Source of the DNA: Ophiocordyceps camponoti-saundersi (nom. inval.)
Lineage: Eukaryota; Ascomycota; Sordariomycetes; Hypocreales; Ophiocordycipitaceae
Reading direction: 5' to 3'
Assembly (NCBI GenBank): GCA_003339415.1
Contig: PDHQ01000223.1
Location: 1 to 57,888 of the forward strand
Length of the DNA stretch: 57,888 bases
The notes under the pieces were generated by a model. It did no database searches, was not told the origin of the DNA, and saw only the letters and a list, made by a program, of their open reading frames with translations. Below are positions 45,047-55,663 of this stretch, piece after piece. The translations under genes were made by a program, and so were the position numbers. Each line of letters starts with the position of its first letter. The first letter of the stretch is position 1.

Positions 45047-45745
45047 ATTTAATGACGTGGGCGGGCGTGGGGGGGAAAGGAGGCGTTTTAGTTCCGTTTA
45101 TGGCGCAACCTGAAGGGATTGCGAGAGAGATTAATCTAGCATCGGGAGGGCGGAGGAGGCGGAGGCGGAGGAGGAGGAGTAGAAGGGTGCTGTAGCCTGT
45201 AGGGGTCGGAGATGCTGTCTTACGGCACGTGCCCCTTGCTTGGGATTGCACGTGCTGACGGTTTGCCACGTGCTTGCCTTCATCTTCAACTCTCATCTGC
45301 GTTATTTCGACGTCGTCGTCGTCGACTCTGGATGAAGGCTGATGCTTGACTCGCGATAAACAGAATCAACGGCTTTGGCGTCTACGCTAATACGGCCATG
45401 ACTTATGAAGCTTTCAACGACATTGGTGACGTCACTGAATCTCGCTTCCCATTTCTCAGCGTCAAGTATCCGTGGCGTACGGGGATCATGGTGCTGAAAA
45501 GACTACTGCAGGGATCCGGTGTGACGACGATCGTGATTTCTTCCCCACCAGGGACAATCTATGCATACATATGTACATACACACATGTGTGTAAATCAGA
45601 CGCCGGCTGCCCTGGCATACTCTGTCAAGCCCTGTCGTCGAAACATGGAAAAACCAGAGCGCTGTACGGAGCATACAGCACGAAATTCTGAAACTCCAAC
45701 CACGTTCCTCTGCCCTTTTTCCTTCCCCCCCTCGTCCCTTGTCAT
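45047..45745. other. Intergenic with E-box cluster and CRE-like site
   Basis: About 700 bp upstream of the Pro/Arg-rich gene. Besides the E-boxes and TGACGTCA it has a short (CGT)n near 45315 and ATACATATGTACATAC near 45565. No gene seen. Confidence 0.55.
45226..45272 (-). promoter_or_regulatory. Cluster of three CACGTG E-boxes
   Basis: Palindromic CACGTG at 45226-45231, 45249-45254 and 45267-45272, 180-226 bp upstream of the ATG at 45046. Such boxes are bound by fungal bHLH factors (Cbf1/Pho4 type). A TGACGTCA palindrome lies further up at 45427-45434. Confidence 0.55.
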
Positions 45746-46108
45746 CTACTGACGTCCACCACGAAGGTGCGGCGGCTGATCACCGCCAGCTCCACCGCCA
45801 GCACCGAAATGCGGCGGCTGCGGGTTCCGAGGCTGGCCGCCTTCGTTGGCTTGAGGTCGTCCGCCTGACCACTGTACCGCTCCCGGTGGGTTGTTCCATC
45901 TCCCCGGGTTGCCGGGCGAGCGGGCACTGTAGGGGTTCGGCAGGTTCATCGGACCCTTGGGGAACGGGCGGCCGATGTTGGGCGCGCCCGCGCCTCCTGC
46001 TGCGTTCGGTTGGCCTGGTAGACCTCGGGGAGAAAGGGCCTCGGAGGGCAGAGGCGTGGCTGCTGCTAGGCTGATGAGGAGGGTGGAAAGGGCTGCGGAG
46101 AGCTTCAT
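45746..46108 (-). CDS. Small secreted Gly/Pro/Asn-rich protein
   Basis: 120 residues from ATG 46108 (context CAAAATG). Residues 1-18 are a strong signal peptide: 'MKLSAALSTLLISLAAATP'. The mature part is rich in Gly, Pro, Asn, Arg and Gln ('PGQPNAAGGAGAPNIGRPFP', 'GGQPRNPQPPHFGAGGGAGG') and has no Cys, so it is unlike disulphide-rich effectors. It resembles Gly/Pro-rich cell-wall or antimicrobial-type peptides in composition only. A Pro-Arg site near residue 27 ('LSPRG') could be processed, but it is not a dibasic Kex2 site. A TATA-like TATAAATA lies ~125 nt upstream. I know no named family. Confidence 0.7.
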   Translation of the reverse strand: MKLSAALSTLLISLAAATPLPSEALSPRGLPGQPNAAGGAGAPNIGRPFPKGPMNLPNPYSARSPGNPGRWNNPPGAVQWSGGRPQANEGGQPRNPQPPHFGAGGGAGGDQPPHLRGGRQ

Positions 46109-46229
46109 TTTGAGGTAGTTTTGTTTTCTTGAGCGAGTGTTTTGAATTGAAGTGATGGTTGTGATGAGAGAGAGCGTGAGTAGATTGCTGTGGATGCAAT
46201 GGTATCACTTCCGGCCATCAACGGTGGTT

Positions 46230-46237
46230 TATTTATA
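46230..46237 (-). promoter_or_regulatory. TATA-like box of the secreted protein
   Basis: Reads TATAAATA on the minus strand, about 122-129 nt upstream of ATG 46108. Confidence 0.5.
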
Positions 46238-47918
46238 TTCATCTTCATGAACACGTTTCTCTACTTGATATGTTGTAAGTCTGCCTTGATAGTACCCAGA
46301 ATAGCCTTGGATGGCTGCGATTGAGCCTATCGAGCCATGCGAACCCATGCTGTGTGACGATTGCATCAACAAGTCATTTTCATTTCCTTGCTATAGCCTA
46401 GGCTGAAAGATTCAAAAAGCTGGAGTTAAAGGGCCAACGGGCACAAGGAAGACGCAAGCAAAGAGAAGAGGAAGACAGCAGTACAGGCCGAATCCCAACT
46501 GGTGACGAGTCATCGGTGTGGTGCAGCATTATTACCTAGTGGGCCTACAGGCGCATAGAAGGCGCAGAGAAGAAGAATATGAACTACAAGAGAGTTATGG
46601 AGAAGGACTCTGTGGAAGCTGGCACGTAGATGGATGGATGGATTATGGGCTTGGGAAAGGCAGAAAGAGGGAGCATCAGGTTGATAACTGCTGGTTGGGA
46701 ACTAGGCTCGTGTTCTGTTGGGCGAGACCCCTTTGGACGAGACCCCTTTGGACGAGGCACACGAGCCTACCTACCTGCCCACATGGGTGGTAGTTTCTAC
46801 GGATGGTTAGTTGGAAAGTCTAGGCAATGCCAGGGAGTCTCAAGAGATGAAAAGCCCGTTCGTGAGAGAGAGAGTCGTCTTTCTAGATGAGAGACAAAGC
46901 AAGCCACCGCCTCTTCTCCCCTTCCTTTCCTCCCTCGCGTCAGCACGTGTGACGAGCTGCACATCATCTAATTTAATGACGTGTTCGCCGGCAATGAGCT
47001 TGACGTGTTTAAGAATTCCTCCTCTGCTCCACCCTCTCCCTTGCCGCGCCGGCGAGGCTGTCCGGTACGGCGGGATCCGGCCGGCCCCTGCGCTGGCCGG
47101 AAACCCAAACGATGGTCCCGAGGAGGCGCTCTTGATCAGCGCGGCGCCAAGACGGGCCTCTCTTTTCTTTTCTCAGGGCAATGGGAAAAAAAGGGGGCGG
47201 GGGGGGGGGGGGACAGGTTTCACATGGTGAACGCCTGTCCGCAGATAGTAGTGTACCTGTCTTATTGTGGGGAGTAGCCGCATCCGCAGAGGTATCCGTC
47301 TAAGCGGCGCATATATCCGACGAAACTCCAAGATGACACGGTTCACGCTTCGGCTCTCCGGCGGACGAACACGGGATGGGCGGACACGGGATGGGCCAGC
47401 TCGATCGAGGCCAAGGTCGTCGGACCGTGCGGCGGCGCGCTCAAGCCCGAGAGGGGAAAAGGAAAGAGAAGGGATGGGGGAGGCCTTGTGATATCTGAGG
47501 TGAAGGAAGAGAAGGATGATGATGGGAAGATTGAGGTGTTTTTGACTTCTTCCGTCGTCTTCTCTAGGAGAGTCGCCCGATGACAGTTGAGTGTATGAAG
47601 GTATGGATGGATGGATGTGTATTTTGATCATTCGAAGACAATGGGCAACACACATTTACGAGATGACTGTAATGACAGCAGGCGAAATGACGTGCCGCAG
47701 AGTCGGCCCGGCGCTGCCAGTAGGTCTGATGAGGCGGAACATTTCAGGCGAAACGGACGGAGAGTCATATCTTGTTATGTAGGTATGTACGGAGTATGTA
47801 GCATTTATTTATTTATGTGTGTGTGTGTGTGTAGAAATGGCACAGAATAACAGCGCGAGCGTGCCTTGGGATGGCAAGTTGTCTCTCTCGGCTGGTGAGT
47901 CTGTATGTAGGCTGGTAG

Positions 47919-47960
<42 letters not shown>

Positions 47961-47983
47961 TTGGTGAGAGAGACAAACGCACA

Positions 47984-47990
47984 ACAACAA

Positions 47991-48025
<35 letters not shown>

Positions 48026-48060
48026 ACAGCAGCAACAACAGCAGCAACAACTGCCAGCAA
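47984..48060. repeat. CAA/CAG trinucleotide tract
   Basis: About 75 nt of alternating CAA and CAG triplets directly after (TA)n and (GA)n runs. A frame through it would give polyglutamine, but the flanks are not gene-like. Confidence 0.85.
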
Positions 48061-50298
48061 CTAACCAGAGCGGCTGGCGGTTGAAGACAGACAACAGGGT
48101 AAAATCCGATGCATTACCGCCCCGCTTGGAACACACAATCTTGGCCTGATCTAGACAAGGCTCCAAGGCTTATTATTGGCAAGGAGGGCTGCGAGGCCCC
48201 GTGCCTGACTTTGTCCAAACGCAGGACTCTTTGTCTCGGGAGGGTCGAGGAAGGGGAATGATGTTGGAGCTGTTAGTTGGGCCTCGTCTGGGTTCCACCC
48301 CCCTTTTTTTTTTGCTGTTTACGTACGTACATATGTATGTATGCTCTTCAAGATGGTTTCAAGAGAGCGAGAGAGGGAGAGAGAATACATATGTATGTAG
48401 GTGTATAGATAGATATGTGGTATGTGTCCGAACGTTGCAGCTGTCCTTCAGCATGCACGTACATACATACATACACGCATAGGAGATACATATACAAGGT
48501 GATATCGCGGTTAATGAGCCAGGGGGTTCAAGCCTTTTCTTTCCCCCCCCTTGAAAAGCACACATTGCAAAACAATAAACCTCCGATGCATGGATTCTCT
48601 GCGACGACAAGCTGCGGCAAAGCAAGCCAGGGGATGTATGTATGTATGTACATATATGTATGTATGTACGTATGTAAATGACTCTTGCTCTGCCGTCCCA
48701 TGCCGGTCGACGTAAAACGTAATTCCAGTCGTCGTCTCAAGATCCGGGGCTCTCTATGTATTCTTACGTGTGTATGTACAGCAGGGTGGGGATGGTAGTG
48801 AAGGGACGAGAGAGAGAGAGAGAGAGTAGAGAGAGAGAAAGGGTCAAAGCCGCCGTCTCGAGTCGCTGTCGCAGGAATTCTAGGAGGTGGGATGCCTACT
48901 ACATGCGTCCGTACTTTCTGCCTACAGCCTGCCTGGCTACCTACAGGCCTCCCACTACAGGCGACGGCCAGCGCGCTACGGCCAGCGCCCACCACACCTG
49001 ACAGCGCTGCGCTGCCATTTTTTTGCCCGCTAACCTCGGCCGCCAGCAGGCCCTGAGGAATCCACCGTATGTAGTGCCTACCACCGAACCCACCAAGTAC
49101 CACACCGGCACACACACACCCTTTGAGACCACCCTCTCTCTCTCTCTCTCTGCCTCTCTGCCACTCCCTCCCTCCTCTCTCTGTGCCGCTAACCTGCTCT
49201 TCTTCCTCCTCCTCCTCAACATTCTCATCCTCTCTTTGTTGCTCCTCCTCCTCTTCCGCTACAAGCCCGTCCTCGTCCACCATCGTCCGCCGTCTCCGCC
49301 GGCCCGGACGCTTCCGCCTTGTTGTCTCTCTTCCTCCCCCTCCCACTCCCCGCACCAATTGACCCACGGACTCGTCTCTCTTCCTACTCGTCTTTCCTCT
49401 CTCTCCTCTCTTTCTTTCCTTCAATATTTCCTTTTTGCTTCCTCAATCATCCTACTACCCACCTCTGCTACCTACTGCCACCCATCCACCACCTACCTAC
49501 TCAACCCTCCCACGTCCCTTGCGCCTCGCCGAGGCCAAAACTTCCCAAATCCTCCTCCCTGCTTCGCCCCAGCCTCGCCCTGAATGACTTGACCAGTCCC
49601 GGTCCTCGCTGTCGTTTTGCGCCCTCCCGGCCTCTCTTTCTCAGGTGGGTGGCACAAGATTGGCGTCATTCCCATCAGCCTCGTATACGCCCATTCGTCC
49701 GTCAGCGCTTGTCAAAAAACGGTCAACCGTCGTCGTCAACAGCTCAACGCGCCTTGCGCTGCCCTGCGAGCTCGCCCGTCCTCCTCCCTCCTGTCCCCGT
49801 CTCTCCTTCCAACCCTCTCTTCCCACCCCTGATTCCTCAACTCGCTTCGATTGTCTATGCTGTCGTGAGCTTTCTGCTTCACCAATTCGCCTCGTCGCCC
49901 TCTCGCTGACCCCCCTCCTTCTCTCAATTCTCTAGATCACCGATCCCAACCCCCCCGGTGTTCGCGGCCAGCAGCGTGGCCATCGATCCCATTCGTCATC
50001 GGTTTCAGGCAAACACGACGCCTTCCAATCCACATTCTTGACCCATATCTCTGACCCCGGAAGAATTAAGCCCCCAAGGTGCGTGGGTGCATTTGCTTGT
50101 CCTGTGGGGTCACCGAGAGGGTTACCGAGACGGCAGCCAAGGGCAAAGGAAGCCTCACTGACGACGCCCCGCAGACCGTCTCTCGGCCAGTGTCCCGGAT
50201 GACTCGAGAGACGTTGACCGGCCTTTGACTTCCTCCCGCCCCCCTTTCGAGTCTTTGGAAAGTTCCGGCCTTTAGAGCCGCGTTATACGAACAAGGCA

Positions 50299-53200
50299 AT
50301 GGCTTCTCCGGCGGCTGTCGTCCGAGACGAGACGGCAAAGATTCTCTCTCGTGACGCGCCTGCCGCCGCGTCTTCCCCCGTTCCGTCGACAGCGTCGCCC
50401 AGCAAGACCGATGGCCAGGCCAAGATCCCCGACGTCGCCAGCCTCATCAAGGCCGCAGGTAGCCCCGAGGCCGTCATCCAGCACCTGCTCAAGGAAAAGC
50501 AGTCTCAGCATCAACAAAATAGCCAATTATGGCGCCTCGTCGACAAGCAGAGGGCCATGATCCTCGGCCTGAACAGGGATCTGGAGCAGGCCCTCAAGGA
50601 CAAGGAAAAGTATCGCAAGAAACTCAAGGACCTGATGGGTAACCCGGCCGTGCTCAAGGCCGCGGGCGCCCCTCAAGCCGAATCCGTGACCGACGGGGGC
50701 CGCCGCGGGACGACGCTTCCCCCCGTCGACGTCAACGTCCCTAAGCCTCGAGCCGGCCCTACGCCCGAGTCCCCGAGCCTCGACTCCGACAGCCAAAGAG
50801 ATTCGCCCATCGAGCCGGCCATGGCCCCTTATCCGATCACGCCTCCCGCCGATCGACCGCAGGAAACCCAATCCGCCGTGGGTGAGCTGCTGGACCCCAG
50901 CCACTCCATGCCGAAGCCGCATGAACACGCGCTCGACAAGTTCGATCACGAGGCAGTCGAAGAGGCCGCCGACGACGAGCGCAAGGCGAAGAGCGTTGGG
51001 CAGCTCAAGGAGATTCCTTACAATATTTCGCTTCCTCCCTCTCGCTCACTTCCGAGCGAGCCTCCCAAGATTCCTCTGCCGATACCTCCCACCGCAGCTC
51101 CCGGGTCCGCTCCTCCTCCGCTCGTCACCGTGCCCGACTCATCATCATCGGAAGACGGGCCGGTCAAGGTCCTTTCGCCGATGCTTCGGAAGCAGCCGCC
51201 TGCTCCGCTGCGGCTAAAGCAGCAACCCTCCCGCGACGCAGCCGCTCCCGAAGACGACGGAAGCGAGTCCGAGTTCGATCACATCTTAGATGTGGACGGC
51301 ATCTCTACCGACGAATCGCGAGGCCGACGCAGGACGCGTGAAGAGGACGACCAAGAGCGGACCGCCTCTGCAGCCAAAGACGCCGAGCAGCGGAGCCTCT
51401 CCAAGAAGAGCAAATCGAGCGGCGGCAAGGCGACTCCTACTGCTGCGGATGAGCAACCGCCGCTCGCGGCCCCGTCCGACCCGCCGGCGGCAGTGAGCGG
51501 GTCACTTCGCGCGAGCAACAGCGCCGCGGGTCCGCTTCTCAGCCCTGGGCTTCCCACCAGCCCCCGGCCCCTGTCCAAGGCTGGGAATTTGTCGCCCGGC
51601 GTCGCCCCGTCGCCGCTGTCGCCTCGTCCGCCCCGCCAGCCAATCCCCTTACCGCCAAACGTCGCCATGGCTTCTCCGGCGAACACGAATGCTCTCACGA
51701 CTTCTCCCGCACTGTTGCCCGGATCGGCCAAGCTGGTGTCTGAGCCGAACCCGCCGTCCGACCCTGCAGAGCGTCGCGGGAGCTCGGCGGAGCGCACCGA
51801 GGTCTACAAGGGCCTGATGACGGACGAGTTTCCGGAACTGCTACTACCGCCCAATGCCCTACTGTCGATTCAGATCAAGGTGGCCTCTTCGCGCATGAAG
51901 CCGTCCAGGGCCAGCTTGCTGTCCCTGACGCAACTGGACGAAGACCCCGTCTTCACTTTGGCCGTCATCTCGCGTGCCGACCGCGGCGAACTTTGGCGCG
52001 TGGAGAAGGACATCGCTTCGTTCGGCAAGCTAGACCAGCGCCTGAAGCAGTGCTCCTCGTTCACGGCCAAGACTCCTGAGCGATCCCTCTTTAGTGGACA
52101 CGCGCCCGCCAAGCTCGACGCCCGCCGCGTGGCCCTCGAGCAGTACATGGATGAACTGCTGGACACGCCGCTCGACACACCGACCGCCGTGGAGCTGTGC
52201 AAGTACCTGTCCACCAACACGCTGCCCCCCAACGCCGACGAGACCGGCTCGGCGGTCAAGGGAGCGGCCGAGAACAGCGGCCACACCGTCGGTCCGGACG
52301 GACGCCCGATCCGCAGCGGCTACCTGACCAAGAAGGGCAAGAATTTTGGTGGATGGAAGGCGAGGTTCTTCGTTGTCGAAGGGCCGTATCTCAAATACTA
52401 CGAGACGCCTGGCGGCACTCACCTGGGCACGATCAAGCTGCAGAACGCACAGATCGGACGGCAGTCGCAGCACAACGAGAGCCAGCCGACGGCCACCGCG
52501 GCGGAAAAGGCGGCGGCGGGAGCGTCGGGAGGTGCCGCGGGCGACGACTTCGACAACCACTATCGTCACGCGTTCCTCATCTTAGAGCCCAAGAAGAAGG
52601 ATTCGACGAGCCACGTGAAACACGTTCTCTGCGCTGAGAGCGACAAGGAAAGAGATCTCTGGGTGGATGTCCTGCTGCAATGGATCGACCAGCGCGATCC
52701 GGAGGACGCCGAGGCCCCGACGACCAAGGCCGACCGGCACGTCTCCGTACCCGAGTACCCGGCCGGAACCAAGCCGCGGAGGGGCAACCCGGCCCGGTCG
52801 TCTCACCAGCCCGGCGACTCGGGCGCCCTGATCGGGGTCCGCTACGACTCGACGCAGGCGGGGGACACGCCGCAGGGCGCTCCCGGATCTGGCAAACCCG
52901 ATCATCATACTGCCCACCTGAGCATGGCTGGGGAGACGATGAGCTCCCAGGCGTACAGGGCCATTTCCGGGCCCAAGGACCCGCAGGTCATCGCCGACTC
53001 GTCCGCTTGGGGTAACCGGTCGGGCCTCGGATTGCCGTCCAACGACGAGAAGAAGCAGCGGAAGCGGAGCTTCTTCGGCTTCGGTCCCAAGACGCGCTCC
53101 TCGTCGGACGGACAGGATTCCATATTCGGTGGCAGCGATATGGGACCTCCGTCGGCGGGAATGCCGACGGTGCCCGGGGGACACGGCTCATATCAGGGAC

Positions 53201-54345
53201 CGGCGCGGCAGGTGTTCGGGGCGCCCTTGGCGGAGGCGGTGCACTTCAGTCCGCCATCAGACGTCCTCGTCCCGCTGCCATCGGTCGTCTATCGATGCAT
53301 CGAGTACCTCGCCAGCAAGGGCGGCACGACGGAGGAAGGCATCTTCCGTCTCAGCGGCTCCAACGTGGTCATCAAGCAGCTGCGCGAGCGCTTCAACACG
53401 GAGAACGACGTCAACCTTTTGACGGACGAGCAGTACTACGACATCCACGCCGTGGCGTCGTTGCTGAAGCTCTACCTCAGGGAGCTGCCGACGATGATAC
53501 TGACCAGGGACCTTCAGAGGGAGTTCTTGGCGACTACGGAGATGACGGACCGGCAAGAGAAGATTGCGGCGCTGGGCGAGTTGGCCAAGAGGCTGCCACG
53601 GGCCAACGCGACGCTGCTCAGATACCTCATCTCGTTCCTCATCAAGATCATCAACAACTCCAACGTGAACAAGATGAACGCGCGCAACGTCGGCATCGTC
53701 TTCTCGCCGACGCTCAACATACCGGCGCCCGTCTTCGCCCTCTTTCTGCAACACTACGAGGGCATCTTCGGCATCGACCCGGAGCGATACGAGCTGCCGT
53801 CGGCCGAGGCGGAGCGACAGAGGACGGCGCGACCGCTGGACGGCCGAGACATGTCTCCGCGGCGGCCCTCGCCGGCGGGTAGCGGTTCCCCCCAGCGCCA
53901 GACGAGGCCGGACATCCGGAGAGAGCCGCCGCGGTCGACGCCGACGCCGCCGCTGACGCACGCGTCGAGGGCGTCTCTGACCCCAACGCCTCCGCTGACG
54001 GCGCCGCGGCCCAAGACGTACGAGCCTTCGTGGCGGCCCCAACACGAGTCGCTCCGCCAGCAGTCGCTCGAGACGGTGGCGAGCGTGCCCTTGCGGCCGG
54101 CATACGAGAGCTGCTACGGCCTTCCCACGGGACCCGAGCTCTACAACCTGATGCAACAGCCCCAGCGTCCTACGCCTGGATACGAGAGACACAAGTTTGC
54201 CACGGGGCCGGGTGATCGGCGGGGCAGCGGATCGCAGTCTCCGGATCCCTCAACGCGAAGGGAGAGCTCCGTCTACATGGGAGTGCCGTCGGGCCTGCAG
54301 TCTCAGGGGTCCAAAAGCCGGCTCCGGGAGGAGTCACGATTCTAG
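50299..54345 (+). CDS. BEM3-like PX-PH-RhoGAP protein
   Basis: Rho/Cdc42-type GTPase-activating protein expected at the cell cortex in polarity control. 1348 residues without intron, ATG at 50299. A short coiled-coil candidate occurs at about 55-110 ('NSQLWRLVDKQRAMILGLNR'). A long Ser/Pro-rich linker follows. The PX domain (~505-640) includes 'DPVFTLAVISRADRGELWRV' and 'ARRVALEQYMDELLDTPLDT'. The PH domain (~670-795) includes 'SGYLTKKGKNFGGWKARFFV' and ends 'RDLWVDVLLQWI'. The RhoGAP domain (~973-1160) has 'TEEGIFRLSGSNVVIKQLRE', with the arginine finger near 1017, 'DIHAVASLLKLYLRELPTMI' and 'NKMNARNVGIVFSPTLNIP'. The PX-PH-RhoGAP order is that of yeast Bem3. The tail is Pro/Arg-rich and disordered. 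Confidence 0.95.
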   Translation: MASPAAVVRDETAKILSRDAPAAASSPVPSTASPSKTDGQAKIPDVASLIKAAGSPEAVIQHLLKEKQSQHQQNSQLWRLVDKQRAMILGLNRDLEQALKDKEKYRKKLKDLMGNPAVLKAAGAPQAESVTDGGRRGTTLPPVDVNVPKPRAGPTPESPSLDSDSQRDSPIEPAMAPYPITPPADRPQETQSAVGELLDPSHSMPKPHEHALDKFDHEAVEEAADDERKAKSVGQLKEIPYNISLPPSRSLPSEPPKIPLPIPPTAAPGSAPPPLVTVPDSSSSEDGPVKVLSPMLRKQPPAPLRLKQQPSRDAAAPEDDGSESEFDHILDVDGISTDESRGRRRTREEDDQERTASAAKDAEQRSLSKKSKSSGGKATPTAADEQPPLAAPSDPPAAVSGSLRASNSAAGPLLSPGLPTSPRPLSKAGNLSPGVAPSPLSPRPPRQPIPLPPNVAMASPANTNALTTSPALLPGSAKLVSEPNPPSDPAERRGSSAERTEVYKGLMTDEFPELLLPPNALLSIQIKVASSRMKPSRASLLSLTQLDEDPVFTLAVISRADRGELWRVEKDIASFGKLDQRLKQCSSFTAKTPERSLFSGHAPAKLDARRVALEQYMDELLDTPLDTPTAVELCKYLSTNTLPPNADETGSAVKGAAENSGHTVGPDGRPIRSGYLTKKGKNFGGWKARFFVVEGPYLKYYETPGGTHLGTIKLQNAQIGRQSQHNESQPTATAAEKAAAGASGGAAGDDFDNHYRHAFLILEPKKKDSTSHVKHVLCAESDKERDLWVDVLLQWIDQRDPEDAEAPTTKADRHVSVPEYPAGTKPRRGNPARSSHQPGDSGALIGVRYDSTQAGDTPQGAPGSGKPDHHTAHLSMAGETMSSQAYRAISGPKDPQVIADSSAWGNRSGLGLPSNDEKKQRKRSFFGFGPKTRSSSDGQDSIFGGSDMGPPSAGMPTVPGGHGSYQGPARQVFGAPLAEAVHFSPPSDVLVPLPSVVYRCIEYLASKGGTTEEGIFRLSGSNVVIKQLRERFNTENDVNLLTDEQYYDIHAVASLLKLYLRELPTMILTRDLQREFLATTEMTDRQEKIAALGELAKRLPRANATLLRYLISFLIKIINNSNVNKMNARNVGIVFSPTLNIPAPVFALFLQHYEGIFGIDPERYELPSAEAERQRTARPLDGRDMSPRRPSPAGSGSPQRQTRPDIRREPPRSTPTPPLTHASRASLTPTPPLTAPRPKTYEPSWRPQHESLRQQSLETVASVPLRPAYESCYGLPTGPELYNLMQQPQRPTPGYERHKFATGPGDRRGSGSQSPDPSTRRESSVYMGVPSGLQSQGSKSRLREESRF

Positions 54346-55156
54346 ATGAGAGGCCGACACTTTTTGTCACTTTCGTTCGGGCGCCGCGTCCCCTTTCCTC
54401 TTTCGGAGGCTTTACAGAGATTTACGTTGATAAAATCATCACTTACTCGTCCCGCCTCTAGAGAGAAAGAGAGAGAGGATATATGAATTTCTATTACGGC
54501 GGCACAAGTCGAGGGCGGTGAAAGCGCTGTTTCCCTTGACCACCTGTTTTCTTTTCTTTCTCTCTTGGACAGACATGATCAGCGAGGCGTTGCTTTTGTT
54601 TATTTTTTTTTCCCATCTACTTTCCTGTCTTTCTCGTGGCCTTTAAAGTCTGGGTTTGGCAGGGCGTTGACGCTTGTACTGTAGAAGCTTTCCCTTTCTC
54701 TCCCCCTTTTCCCCTGATGGGGGGAAATGTACGAATAAACTGGCATCGTTGCCAGCAGCGTTTGTAGAGATGAGAGAGTAGTATGTATGTGAATTCAGGG
54801 GGTTGTTTTTCTTTTCACCATGTGCCAACGAACTTTGTACAGATTTAAACTTTCGTATACACACGCCTCACAGTCGAGCTATATACGATGATGAGGAGAC
54901 GTAGAGAGGGAAAACATGAGTGGTGGTCAGTCAGTCAGTATTCGTCTCCCTTTTTTGTCCAGATAGATGATGATGCTGGGGGTGATGTGTCATGAGGATG
55001 AGGAGGGTTTTGAAACCGGGGCCGTAGCGTCATGTCGTAAAGATGCGATTGAGAAGAGAGGTAGAGAATAGAAGAGAAGAGATGGAAAGCAAAGAGAAAT
55101 GAAAAGAAAGAAAGAAGAAAAAAGAGGGGGAAAAAAAAAGGGGGGGGGGGGGGAGA
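54346..55156. other. Convergent 3' flanks of RhoGAP and Zn2Cys6 genes
   Basis: About 810 bp, no gene seen. It is A/G-rich toward 55050-55140 and ends in poly-G (55141-55153). A GATGATGATG stretch lies near 54967. Confidence 0.55.
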
Positions 55157-55631
55157 TCAAAAGGGAAAGACGTTTGTATCAGGCAGACCCTGAAAGACGT
55201 CGGTGAGCCAGGGTTCGCTGAGGACCATCTTGGGTCCGCCCTCGTACTGTCCCTGTGCGTCGAGGGGAAGACCCAAGTCTTCGAGGTCGAGGCCAGGCGG
55301 GAGGAGGAGGCTGACGGGGTCTAGGGAGGAAGGGGGCGTTGACCAGGACGAGGGATCGGGGAATAGGGGTTGGGTGGAGGGGGTGAAGACGGGGCGTGTT
55401 GATTGGTGTAGGATGGTTGTGGTGAAGGGGGTTGGGGATTCGGTGGCTGCGGCTTCGGAGAGGACTTGGAGGGGGGTTTCGTCTTGGGGAGGGGGGCGGG
55501 TGGTTGTGGTTGTGGGATCGTTGATGTTGTTTTGGGGGGATGAGTCGGGGTTTGGATGTTGCTTTCGTTGCTGTTCTTGTTGATTCTTGGGTGGTTGTGG
55601 TTGTGGTTGTGGTGGTTGTGGTGGTTGCTGT

Positions 55632-55663
<32 letters not shown>

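Larger units (their letters stand above)
46109..50298. other. Repeat-rich intergenic stretch and pyrimidine-rich leader
   Basis: No supported gene over 4.2 kb. It holds a 15-bp tandem duplication at about 46724-46758, a near-duplicate CGGACACGGGATGGGC at 47361-47396, C- and G-runs near 47190-47212, (TA)n then (GA)n at 47920-47962, a CAA/CAG tract at 47984-48060, (GTAT)n near 48640-48675, and (CT)-rich sequence from 49130 to about 49930 that probably includes the leader of the PX-PH-RhoGAP gene. Confidence 0.65.

Noticed and set aside
48356..48700. Possible transposon remnant among (GTAT)n arrays
   Set aside because: No terminal inverted repeats, target duplications or transposase-like frames were found.
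51279..51797. Long antisense ORFs opposite the RhoGAP gene
   Set aside because: Shadows of a GC-rich coding strand with strong codon periodicity.
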